From Sphingomonas sp. UBA978 (lineage in GTDB: Bacteria > Pseudomonadota > Alphaproteobacteria > Sphingomonadales > Sphingomonadaceae): a DNA stretch of 64,000 nt. Within the stretch, counting starts at the first letter, position 1; each line of letters begins with the position of its first letter. Below, piece after piece: positions 42,026 to 49,040 of this stretch. The DNA is taken from NCBI RefSeq assembly GCF_002292295.1, contig NZ_DBBS01000019.1:13262-77261 (forward strand), given 5' to 3'. The position numbers were made by a program, and so were the translations under genes. The notes below the pieces were generated by a model. That model ran no database searches and had not been told where the DNA came from. It was given only the letters and a program-made list of their open reading frames with translations.

Positions 42026-42994
42026 TTATGCCGTGGTTCTGCCGGTTGCGGTGCCGGTCAGCGTCGCCGCATTCTCCTGCTTTTCCGGGCGGATATAGAT
42101 CGAACTCAGCGCCGGCACCGCCGCGCGCAGCGCATCCTCCAGCTGCTCGATCAGCGTCTCGCCCTCGCCGAGCGTGATAGTGTCGACGAAATCGGCGCTG
42201 ACCGCGACGAAGATGGCATCGGGGGCGGTGTGGATCGTGCGGACGTGGTTGACGTGGGTCACCGCCGGATGCGCGGCGATGATCCCGCGCACCGTCTCGA
42301 CGACCTGCGGATTGGCGCGTTCGCCGATCAGCAGCCCCTTTGCCTCCCGCGCCAGCAGCACCGCGACGAGGCCGAGGATCAGCCCGATGAGGATCGAAGC
42401 GACGCCATCGATGCGCGGATCGGCTAAGGCATGGCTCGCCCAGATGCCGATGCCGGCGATGACGAGGCCGGCGAGCGCCGCCGAATCCTCGAACAGCACG
42501 ATGAAGCCGGCCGGGTCCTTGCTCTGGCGGATCGCGCGCCACCAGCCGGTATCGCCCTTCGCCTTGCGGAATTCGCGCATGGCGATGAACCACGACGATC
42601 CCTCGAGCGCGAAGGCGATGACGAGGACGATGTAATTGACGAGCGGGTCGGACAATTCTTCGGGGGCGACGATGTGGCGATAGCCCTCGTAGACCGAGAC
42701 GCCCGCACCGACCGCGAAGATCAGGATCGCGACGACGAACGCCCAGAAATACAGCTCGCGTCCATAGCCGAAGGGATGGGCGACGTCCGGCTGCCGTCTG
42801 GCGCGGTGCTGGCCGTAGAGGAGCAGGATCTGGTTGCCGCTGTCGACGCAACTGTGCACGCCCTCGGTCAGCATTGATGACGACCCGGTGATACCGGCCG
42901 CGACGAACTTGGCGATGCCGATCCCGAGGTTGGCGGCAAGCGCACCGTACAGAACGATATTCTCGCGGATGCGGGCGGTCAGTCCGTGGCTCAT
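42026..42994 (-). CDS. Cation diffusion facilitator (CDF) family transporter
   Basis: 322 residues. Six membrane helices with the start MSHGLTARIRENIVLYGALAANLGIGIAKFVAAG; the metal-site region GSSSMLTEGVHSCVDSGNQILLLYG carries H-x3-D (HSCVD), and helix 5 has a second SAALAGLVIAGIG segment. The C-terminal cytoplasmic domain starts near 215. Usual substrates are Zn, Cd, Co, Fe or Mn exported against protons. HSCVD instead of the more common HxxxD context with a first-site TEAxHSxxD suggests the less-studied CDF group with FAFGYGREL-type loops. No metal regulator is adjacent. Confidence 0.85.
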   Translation of the reverse strand: MSHGLTARIRENIVLYGALAANLGIGIAKFVAAGITGSSSMLTEGVHSCVDSGNQILLLYGQHRARRQPDVAHPFGYGRELYFWAFVVAILIFAVGAGVSVYEGYRHIVAPEELSDPLVNYIVLVIAFALEGSSWFIAMREFRKAKGDTGWWRAIRQSKDPAGFIVLFEDSAALAGLVIAGIGIWASHALADPRIDGVASILIGLILGLVAVLLAREAKGLLIGERANPQVVETVRGIIAAHPAVTHVNHVRTIHTAPDAIFVAVSADFVDTITLGEGETLIEQLEDALRAAVPALSSIYIRPEKQENAATLTGTATGRTTA

Positions 42995-43069
42995 GCAGGG
43001 TCCTCGTCGGCGATCGTGACGACGCCGGGGGCGATACGCGCGAACGGCTGGTGCGGGTCCGCCAAGGAT

Positions 43070-43077
43070 GTTATAAC
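43070..43077 (+). promoter_or_regulatory. GTTATAAC palindrome at the abrB-doc promoter
   Basis: A perfect 8-bp palindrome that contains a TATAAC -10-like element, six bases before the ATG of the antitoxin gene. No Shine-Dalgarno is visible, so the message may be leaderless. An overlapping larger repeat GTCCG...CGGAC (43057-43081) flanks it. It is a plausible operator for AbrB-type autoregulation. Confidence 0.4.
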
Positions 43078-43083
43078 GGACGT

Positions 43084-43335
43084 ATGAACAAGCCCGTCGA
43101 TATCACCGCCGCGCAGCATCTGCGCATCATCAAGATCGGGAATTCGCAAGGCGTGATCCTGCCCAAGGAGATGCTGGCGAAGCTCGGGGTCGAGCAGGGC
43201 GACGTGCTCGACGTGGTCAGCAAGCCGGACGGCCTGTTCGTCCGCAAGCATGATGCGGGCTTCGCCGAACAGATGGCTGCGGCGCGCGAGGTGATGCGGC
43301 GGCGGCGGGACGCGCTGCGCGAACTCGCCAAATGA
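43084..43335 (+). CDS. AbrB/MazE-type antitoxin of an AbrB-Doc module
   Basis: 83 residues from ATG 43084 (MNKPVDITAAQHLRIIKIGNSQGVILPKEML). The SpoVT-AbrB swapped-hairpin DNA-binding domain covers about 12-55 (KIGNSQGVILPKEMLAKLGVEQGDVLDV). The C-terminal tail (AAREVMRRRRDALRELAK) should wrap the toxin. It overlaps doc by four bases (ATGA, 43332-43335). It would neutralise Doc and repress its own promoter. Antitoxins next to Doc are usually Phd; an AbrB-type partner is the less common version. Confidence 0.86.
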   Translation: MNKPVDITAAQHLRIIKIGNSQGVILPKEMLAKLGVEQGDVLDVVSKPDGLFVRKHDAGFAEQMAAAREVMRRRRDALRELAK

Positions 43336-43712
43336 GCGACTGGATTTGGGTCGATATCGAAATCGCCCTTGCGGCGCATGACGAGCAGTTGCTGGAACAT
43401 GGCGGGGCTGCGGGCCTTCGCGACCGTTCGATGCTGGAAAGCGCACTGGCGCGACCGCTCAACCTGGTCGCGTACGAGGAGCCCGATATCGCCGATCTGG
43501 CAGCCAGTTATGCCTTCGGGATCGCGCGCAACCATCCGTTCGTCGATGGCAACAAACGCACCGCCTTGGTGGTCAGCGAAACCTTTCTGCTACTCAACGG
43601 CTATGAACTGACCGCATCGAATGCGGAGGTGGTCGTCGCGTTCCTGGCGTTGGCTGCCGGCGAACTCGACGTGCCGGCGCTGGCAGACTGGTTCCGCACG
43701 CACATCGCGTGA
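43332..43712 (+). CDS. doc: Doc family toxin (Fic fold)
   Basis: 126 residues. The Fic-type active motif is HPFVDGNKRTA (His68, Asp72, Lys75), with the Lys of GNK typical of Doc, which in phage P1 phosphorylates elongation factor EF-Tu and stops translation. DLAASYAFGIARNHPF is the normal lead-in. Length matches Doc (about 126). Translationally coupled to the antitoxin gene. Intact by sequence, so a functional toxin-antitoxin pair is likely. A hairpin 28 bp after the stop may end the operon. Confidence 0.9.
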   Translation: MSDWIWVDIEIALAAHDEQLLEHGGAAGLRDRSMLESALARPLNLVAYEEPDIADLAASYAFGIARNHPFVDGNKRTALVVSETFLLLNGYELTASNAEVVVAFLALAAGELDVPALADWFRTHIA

Positions 43713-43739
43713 CGTAGGGCATTGGCCCGAAAACGGAAT

Positions 43740-43768
43740 GACCGCCGGCGCACGAAGCGCCGGCGGTC
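43740..43768 (+). terminator. Perfect hairpin after the abrB-doc module
   Basis: A 12-bp perfect stem (GACCGCCGGCGC, loop ACGAA, GCGCCGGCGGTC) followed by ACCTTTCC. Likely transcript end of abrB-doc; the T-tract is weak. Confidence 0.62.
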
Positions 43769-43950
43769 ACCTTTCCTCCCCAGGAAACTCTTGAAAAGGC
43801 CGTTAGCCAGAGAGTCGGGCGGGGGGCAGTGGGGGGTGACACCCGGCCAAGGTCATCGTGTACACCTCGCGGACAGACGTATCGGTCATACTGTGAAGAA
43901 TTGACAAACCACCCTCCATACCCGAACCTCGATCCGGACGAGGAGCGACG

Positions 43951-45339
43951 ATGGCGGAGCGTAAATTGTTTGCCGGCCACGCCGTGCGCCGGTTGCGGCG
44001 ACAGGCGGGGCTGACCCAGGCGGCGATGGCGGAGGTGCTGGCGATTTCGTCCAGCTATCTCAATCTCGTCGAGCGCAACCAGCGGCCGCTGTCGGCGGCG
44101 TTGCTGGTCAAGCTGGCCGAATCCTACGACTTCGATCCGCGGGCGCTGACCGCGGGCGAGCCGGGTGGCGGCGAGGCGGCGATGCGGCGGCGGCTGGCGG
44201 ACCCGATTTTCGCCGACCTCGAAATCGACCGGAACGAGGTGGGCGAATGGCTCGCCGGCGCGCCCGGCGGCGCGGAAGCGTTCGCGCGCGCCTATGACCG
44301 GCTCGGCGCGGGTGGTGGCAGCGGCGAATCGGACGGCGTCGATCCGGTGGCCGAGGTGCGGCGCGAGATCGAGCGATGGCGCGGGCATTTTGCCGACCTC
44401 GACGGCGCGGCGGAGGCGCTGGCCGACGAGCTGCGGCTGGGGGCGGGCGACCTGTACGGCGCGATCGCCGAGCGGCTGCGGGTCAAGCACCAGCTGACGA
44501 TCCGCATCCTGCCGGTCGACGTCATGCCCGACCTGCTGCGCCGGCTCGACCTGCACGCACGGCAAGTGCAGCTGAGCGAGGTGCTCGATTCGGCGTCGCG
44601 GACCTTCGCGGCGGCCTATCAACTGGCGCAGATCGAGGCGCGGGCGGAGATCGATGCGCTCGCCAAGGGCGCCGGGTTCGCGGACCGGTCGGCGGAGCGG
44701 TTGTTCCGCCGGCATCTCGCCAGCTATTTCGCCGCCGCGGTCATGATGCCCTACGCCCGTTTCCTGCGCGCGTGCGAAACGACCGGCTACGACCTCGAGC
44801 TATTGCAGCGCCGGTTCGGCGCGGGGTTCGAGCAGGTCGCGCATCGGCTGACGACGCTGCACCGGGTCGGCGCGCGGGGGTTGCCCTTCTTCCTGATCCG
44901 GATCGACCGGGCCGGGCAATGTTCGAAGCGTTTTTCGGGCGCGAGCGCGTCGCCGCTGGCGGAAGCGGAGGGGCGTTGTCCGCTGTGGCGGCTGCACCAT
45001 GCCTTCGACCGGCCGGGATCGCTGGCGGTGCAGCTGGTCGAGCTGGAGGATAAGGCGCGCTGGCTGACGATCGCGCGGACGGTGACGCCGCAGCGCCGCC
45101 GCTATGGCGGGGTGCTCGCCGAGTTCGCGGTCGGGATCGGCGTCGCGGCGGAGCTGGGCGGCGCGCTGGCGGTGGCGCGGGGCGTCGACCTCAAGGGCGA
45201 TGCGACGCCGATCGGTCTCGGCTGCCGCGCGTGTCACCGCACCGACTGCCCGCAGCGCTCGGCGCCCCCGGCCGGGCGGGCGCTGCTTATCAACGAGCGG
45301 GATCGCGGCGTCTCGGGCTTCACCTTCGCCGGAGACTAG
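43951..45339 (+). CDS. XRE-family regulator of the short-chain fatty acyl (ScfR/RamB) type
   Basis: 462 residues. N-terminal helix-turn-helix (about 8-65, RRLRRQAGLTQAAMAEVLAISSSYLNLVERNQRPLS), then a metallopeptidase-like ImmA/IrrE region (about 160-290), then a C-terminal cysteine-bearing DUF2083-type domain (CSKRFSGASASPLAEAEGRCPLWRLHHAF; GLGCRACHRTDCPQR). This layout is that of RamB/ScfR regulators, which control glyoxylate-cycle or methylcitrate genes in response to acyl-CoA status. It lies directly upstream of isocitrate lyase in the same orientation, so it almost certainly controls that gene. GAGGAGCGACG precedes ATG 43951. Confidence 0.87.
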   Translation: MAERKLFAGHAVRRLRRQAGLTQAAMAEVLAISSSYLNLVERNQRPLSAALLVKLAESYDFDPRALTAGEPGGGEAAMRRRLADPIFADLEIDRNEVGEWLAGAPGGAEAFARAYDRLGAGGGSGESDGVDPVAEVRREIERWRGHFADLDGAAEALADELRLGAGDLYGAIAERLRVKHQLTIRILPVDVMPDLLRRLDLHARQVQLSEVLDSASRTFAAAYQLAQIEARAEIDALAKGAGFADRSAERLFRRHLASYFAAAVMMPYARFLRACETTGYDLELLQRRFGAGFEQVAHRLTTLHRVGARGLPFFLIRIDRAGQCSKRFSGASASPLAEAEGRCPLWRLHHAFDRPGSLAVQLVELEDKARWLTIARTVTPQRRRYGGVLAEFAVGIGVAAELGGALAVARGVDLKGDATPIGLGCRACHRTDCPQRSAPPAGRALLINERDRGVSGFTFAGD

Positions 45340-45341
45340 GC

Positions 45342-45464
45342 TGTAAATAAGCGTACATTTATACACCGCACTTCGGCGAAGTGTGACAGGATTACGCGGT
45401 TTTGCGCCGATGTCGGGCTGTCAGGCGTGTCAACATCAGTACAGATCGTCCCATTCGGTACAGA
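45342..45464 (+). promoter_or_regulatory. aceA upstream region with three repeat motifs
   Basis: The 139-bp gap before aceA holds an imperfect AT-rich palindrome (TGTAAATAAGCGTAC followed by ATTTATACA, 45342-45365), a perfect CACTTC-GGC-GAAGTG inverted repeat at about 45367-45381, and two direct GTACAGA copies at 45439-45445 and 45458-45464, close to the aceA ribosome site GCGAGGGA. The AT-rich palindrome is a candidate site for the adjacent regulator and the CACTTC stem may end the regulator mRNA. A GTGTACAC palindrome also lies upstream of the regulator gene at 43858-43865. Confidence 0.42.
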
Positions 45465-45478
45465 GCGAGGGACGTGAC

Positions 45479-47071
45479 ATGACCTATCAACAGCAGATCG
45501 GTGCCGCCAGCCAGGTGATCGGCGGCCAGGCGACGTGGAGCGGCATCGACGCCGAGTCGGTTGCGCGCATGCGGTTGCAGAACCGGTTCCAGACCGGGCT
45601 CGACATCGCGCGCTACACCGCCGCGATCATGCGCCGCGACATGGCGGCCTATGACGCCGATCCGGCCGCCTACACCCAGTCGCTGGGCTGCTGGCACGGG
45701 TTCATCGGTCAGCAGAAGATGATCTCCATCAAGAAGCATTTCGGCACGACCGACAGGCGCTATCTGTACCTGTCGGGCTGGATGGTCGCGGCGCTGCGCA
45801 GCGATTTCGGGCCGCTGCCCGACCAGTCGATGCACGAGAAGACCAGCGTCCCGGCGCTGATCGAGGAACTCTACACCTTCCTGCGCCAGGCGGATGCGCG
45901 TGAGCTGGGGCTGCTGTTCCGCGATCTCGACCATGCGCGCGAGGCGGGCAATGCGGTCGAGGCGCAGCGAATCCAGCATGCGATCGACAGCCATCAGACG
46001 CATGTCGTGCCGATCATCGCCGATATCGACGCGGGCTTCGGCAATGCCGAGGCGACCTATCTGCTCGCCAAGAAGATGATCGAGGCTGGCGCCTGCGCGC
46101 TGCAGATCGAAAATCAGGTCAGCGACGAGAAGCAGTGCGGCCACCAGGACGGCAAGGTCACCGTGCCGCACGAAGACTTCCTCGCGAAGGTGCGCGCCTG
46201 CCGCTACGCCTTCCTCGAACTGGGCGTCGAGGACGGCATCATCGTGACGCGCACCGACTCGCTCGGCGCGGGCCTTACCAAGCAGATCGCGGTCAGCAAG
46301 ACGCCGGGCGACCTCGGCGACCAGTATAACAGCTACCTCGATTGCGAGGAGGTGACCGACCTGTCGACGATCAACGGCGACGTCATCATCAACCGCGACG
46401 GCAAGTTGCTGAAGCCGAAGCGGCTGCCGTCAAACCTGTTCCAGTTCCGCGAGGGGACCGGGGCCGACCGCTGCGTGATGGATTGCATCGCATCGCTGCA
46501 GAATGGCGCCGACCTGTTGTGGATCGAGACGGAAAAGCCGCACATCGAGCAGATCGCATCGATGGTCGACCGCATCCGCGAGGTGATCCCGAACGCCAAG
46601 CTGGTCTACAACAACAGCCCTAGCTTCAACTGGACGCTCAATTTCCGTCAGCAGGTGTTCGATGCCTGGGTCGAGGCGGGCAAGGACGTGTCGGCCTATG
46701 ACCGCGCACGGCTGATGTCGGTGGATTACGACGGCACCGCGCTGGGCGACGAGGCCGACGAGCGTATTCGCACCTTCCAGAAGGATGCGGCGGCGCGGGC
46801 GGGCATCTTTCACCACCTCATCACGCTGCCGACCTATCACACCGCGGCGCTGTCGACCGACAATCTCGCCAAGGAATATTTCGGCGATGCGGGTATGCTC
46901 GGCTACGTCAAGGGCGTGCAGCGCAAGGAGATCCGCGAAGGGATCGCCTGCGTGAAGCACCAGAACATGTCGGGCTCGGACATCGGCGACGACCATAAGG
47001 AGTATTTCGCCGGCGAGGCCGCGTTGAAGGCGGGCGGCGCGCACAACACGATGAACCAGTTCGCGGCGTAG
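45479..47071 (+). CDS. aceA: Isocitrate lyase
   Basis: 530 residues, the large isocitrate lyase form (E. coli AceA is 434). It splits isocitrate into succinate and glyoxylate, the entry of the glyoxylate bypass needed for growth on acetate or PHB-derived C2 units. Key motifs are ADIDAGFGNAEATYLLAKKMIEAGACALQIENQ and the catalytic-loop Cys in DEKQCGHQDGK (KKCGH in the short form). The C-terminus SGSDIGDDHKEYFAGEAALKAGGAHNTMNQF is typical of the long form. Start ATG 45479 has GAGGGA upstream. No malate synthase gene is in the window. The ScfR/RamB-type regulator precedes it. Confidence 0.95.
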   Translation: MTYQQQIGAASQVIGGQATWSGIDAESVARMRLQNRFQTGLDIARYTAAIMRRDMAAYDADPAAYTQSLGCWHGFIGQQKMISIKKHFGTTDRRYLYLSGWMVAALRSDFGPLPDQSMHEKTSVPALIEELYTFLRQADARELGLLFRDLDHAREAGNAVEAQRIQHAIDSHQTHVVPIIADIDAGFGNAEATYLLAKKMIEAGACALQIENQVSDEKQCGHQDGKVTVPHEDFLAKVRACRYAFLELGVEDGIIVTRTDSLGAGLTKQIAVSKTPGDLGDQYNSYLDCEEVTDLSTINGDVIINRDGKLLKPKRLPSNLFQFREGTGADRCVMDCIASLQNGADLLWIETEKPHIEQIASMVDRIREVIPNAKLVYNNSPSFNWTLNFRQQVFDAWVEAGKDVSAYDRARLMSVDYDGTALGDEADERIRTFQKDAAARAGIFHHLITLPTYHTAALSTDNLAKEYFGDAGMLGYVKGVQRKEIREGIACVKHQNMSGSDIGDDHKEYFAGEAALKAGGAHNTMNQFAA

Positions 47072-47107
47072 GCGTCTTGCGCCGTAAGCGTCCGATAGAT
47101 CGGTGAT

Positions 47108-47217
47108 CCTGTTCCCCGGCGGAGGACGGGGTCCAGTGTGGCGAGGTTGGTGACGGGCGTTGCGCGTCGCCAACCGGGGACGGCGCGACTGGGCCCCGGC
47201 CTTCGCCGGGGAACAGG
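47108..47217. repeat. Palindromic repeat, family C
   Basis: A 110-bp element with outer arms CCTGTTCCCCGGCGGAGG... and ...CCTTCGCCGGGGAACAGG (about 30 bp each, few mismatches) and an inner inverted repeat GGTTGGTGACG / CGTCGCCAACC. It lies 36 bp after aceA. The arm sequence is a common kind of extragenic repeat in alphaproteobacteria. Only one copy is in the window. Confidence 0.8.
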
Positions 47218-47284
47218 AACGTACGCCCCTTCCTCGGTCTTCGGCTTATCTAGCATCGGATGACATCGGATTGATCCGAATATT

Positions 47285-47361
47285 CGTCATTGCGAGCGCA
47301 GCGAAGCAATCCAGAGCCGTACCAGGACGCCCTGGATTGCTTCGCTGCGCTCGCAATGACG
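47285..47361. repeat. Palindromic repeat, family B (copy 1)
   Basis: A 77-bp element with perfect 30-bp inverted arms starting CGTCATTGCGAGCGCAGC and a 17-base centre (AGCCGTACCAGGACGCC). The second copy at 54885-54961 has exactly the same length and a nearly identical centre. Together with family C it fills the 350-bp gap between aceA and the aldo/keto reductase gene; I see no gene in that gap. Confidence 0.9.
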
Positions 47362-47421
47362 GATCAGTTCGATGTCATCCCGCTCTAAACGCCCACCGGG
47401 CTTTACCGAGGAAGCGAGACC

Positions 47422-48372
47422 CTACGCCCCGGCGGCGTCCAGTCGGTCGAGTTGGTCCTTGGTCAGTTCCAGCTCCATTGCGGGCAGCAGGTCTTCCAGC
47501 TGGTCGACCCGCGTCGCGCTGGCGATCGGGGCGGTGACGCCGTCCTGCGCGATCAGCCAGGCCAAGGCGATCTGCGCGTGGCTTGCGCCGGTCTCTTCCG
47601 CCACGCCGTCCACCGCCGCCAGCACGGCGGCGCCCTTGCCGTCGAGCAGATCGCCCATCCGGCCGCCGCGCACGCTCTGGCCGAGGTCGTCCCTGCTACG
47701 GTATTTGCCGGTCAGGAAGCCGGAGGCGAGGCCGTAATAAGGCAACACGCCGATATTTTCGGTGACGCAATAATCCTGCAATTCGCCCTCGAACCGATGG
47801 CGGCTGACCAGATTATATTCGGGCTGGAGCACGTGATAGCGGGGCAGGCCGCTTGCCTTGGCGGCATCGACCGCGGACTTCAGCCGGGCGGCGTGGAAAT
47901 TGGAGGCGCCGAGGACGCGGACCTTGCCGGCGTCGATGAGCCTGCCGAACGCCTCCAGCACCGCCTCTTGCGGTACATCGTCATCGTCCTGATGCGCATA
48001 ATAGAGATCGATGCGATCGGTGCTGAGCCGTTGCAGCGACGCCTCCGCCGCGGCGGCGATACGGGCGGGGGCGAGCTTGTCGCCGCCGTCGCCGGGCAGC
48101 ATGCCGACCTTGGTCGCGAGCAGCACCGAATCACGCTTGCCGCTCGCCTTGAGCCATTCGCCGATCATCGTTTCCGATTCGCCGCCCCGATGACCGTCGA
48201 CCCAGGCGGAATAGACGTCGGCGGTGTCGATCATCGTCCCGCCGCCCGCGACGAAGGCGTCGAGCACGGCAAAGCTGGCAGCGCGATCGGCGGTCCAGCC
48301 AAAAACGTTGCCGCCGAGCACCAGCGGCGCGATCCGGAGGTCGGTGGAGCCGAGGCGGCGCGTGGCGGTCAT
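47422..48372 (-). CDS. Aldo/keto reductase
   Basis: 316 residues, AKR (beta/alpha) barrel. MTATRRLGSTDLRIAPLVLGGNVFGW, the catalytic Asp-Tyr in MIDTADVYSAW, Lys in LATKVGML and the Gln-containing VLQPEYNLVSR are present, and GVTAPIASATRVDQLEDLLPAMELELT is the NADPH-binding C-terminal part. Reduces aldehydes or ketones with NADPH; substrate unknown. The ATG ending at 48372 overlaps the stop of the upstream lipoprotein gene by four bases (48369-48372), so they are coupled. Confidence 0.9.
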   Translation of the reverse strand: MTATRRLGSTDLRIAPLVLGGNVFGWTADRAASFAVLDAFVAGGGTMIDTADVYSAWVDGHRGGESETMIGEWLKASGKRDSVLLATKVGMLPGDGGDKLAPARIAAAAEASLQRLSTDRIDLYYAHQDDDDVPQEAVLEAFGRLIDAGKVRVLGASNFHAARLKSAVDAAKASGLPRYHVLQPEYNLVSRHRFEGELQDYCVTENIGVLPYYGLASGFLTGKYRSRDDLGQSVRGGRMGDLLDGKGAAVLAAVDGVAEETGASHAQIALAWLIAQDGVTAPIASATRVDQLEDLLPAMELELTKDQLDRLDAAGA

Positions 48373-48563
48373 GGCGCGGTGTCCGTGTCGTTGGAGGTGG
48401 CGGCGTCGAGGTCGATGCTGTTGGCGTCGAGCATCGCGGCGGCGTCGTTCAGCTGCGCGGCTTCGTCCGCGGTGACCGCGCCGGGATCGTCGCCGTCGCC
48501 GCCGCGCGAACAGGCGGCGAGTAGCAGCAGGGGGAGCGTGGCCGACAGGATCAAACGCGACAT
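48369..48563 (-). CDS. Small acidic lipoprotein
   Basis: 64 residues. Signal peptide with lipobox LLAAC (MSRLILSATLPLLLLAAC), then a short, acidic, disordered tail rich in Asp, Ala and Thr (DAAAMLDANSIDLDAATSNDTD). No known domain. Coupled to the aldo/keto reductase start. I infer an envelope location only. Confidence 0.62.
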   Translation of the reverse strand: MSRLILSATLPLLLLAACSRGGDGDDPGAVTADEAAQLNDAAAMLDANSIDLDAATSNDTDTAP

Positions 48564-48590
48564 GCGACCATACTCCCCCGAACGAGCGGC

Positions 48591-48941
48591 TTAGTCCTTC
48601 AGCGTACGGCCGGCGCGCTCCAGCGCATTGCCGGTCGCGTCGGCGGCGCGATCGGCGCCGTTGCTGATCGCCGCGCCGGCACGGTCCGCACTCGCGTCGA
48701 GGCGCTCGCCGGTGCGATCCGTCGCCGCATCGATCCGCTCGCCGGCATTGTCGAGGTTGCGCTCGGCGGAACCGAAGGCCCGATCGGTCGCGGCATCCAC
48801 GTCGCTGACCGCGTTGCGCGTCGTCGCCTCGGCATCCGCGGCGATCGCATTGCCGGCTTCGGCGGTTTCGTTCTGCGTGTTCTGGCTGCACGCGGCGAGG
48901 CCGATGGCGAGCGGGGCAGCGAGGATCAGCAGGCGCTTCAT
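48591..48941 (-). CDS. Lipoprotein with amphipathic 11-residue repeats
   Basis: 116 residues from the ATG ending at 48941 (GGGAGATTATC upstream). Lipobox GLAAC at about residue 18. The mature part is a long Ala/Asp/Arg helix made of repeating units such as RIDAATDRTGE, RLDASADRAGA and NGADRAADATG, like LEA- or apolipoprotein-style repeats, so probably an extended amphipathic helix on the outer membrane. Function unknown; similar small lipoproteins in sphingomonads are stress-linked by annotation only. It lies 27 bp upstream of the acidic lipoprotein gene on the same strand. Confidence 0.68.
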   Translation of the reverse strand: MKRLLILAAPLAIGLAACSQNTQNETAEAGNAIAADAEATTRNAVSDVDAATDRAFGSAERNLDNAGERIDAATDRTGERLDASADRAGAAISNGADRAADATGNALERAGRTLKD

Positions 48942-49001
48942 GATAATCTCCCAGGTGTCACTGACCGGCTGCAAACGCAGCATGGCCGGTTCGGGTCCGC
49001 G

Positions 49002-49030
49002 TTGACCTCATATAAAGATATCTTTATATG
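49002..49030 (+). promoter_or_regulatory. Promoter and 22-bp perfect operator palindrome of the met operon
   Basis: TTGACC (49002-49007) and TATATG (49025-49030) are separated by exactly 17 bases, a strong sigma-70-type promoter. The spacer and the -10 form a perfect palindrome, CATATAAAGAT followed by its mirror ATCTTTATATG (49009-49030), the classic size and AT-rich style of an ArsR-family operator. The regulator's ATG begins ten bases after the -10, so the mRNA is leaderless or nearly so. Binding by the adjacent ArsR domain is inferred. Confidence 0.8.
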
Positions 49031-49040
49031 TTGATGCGAC

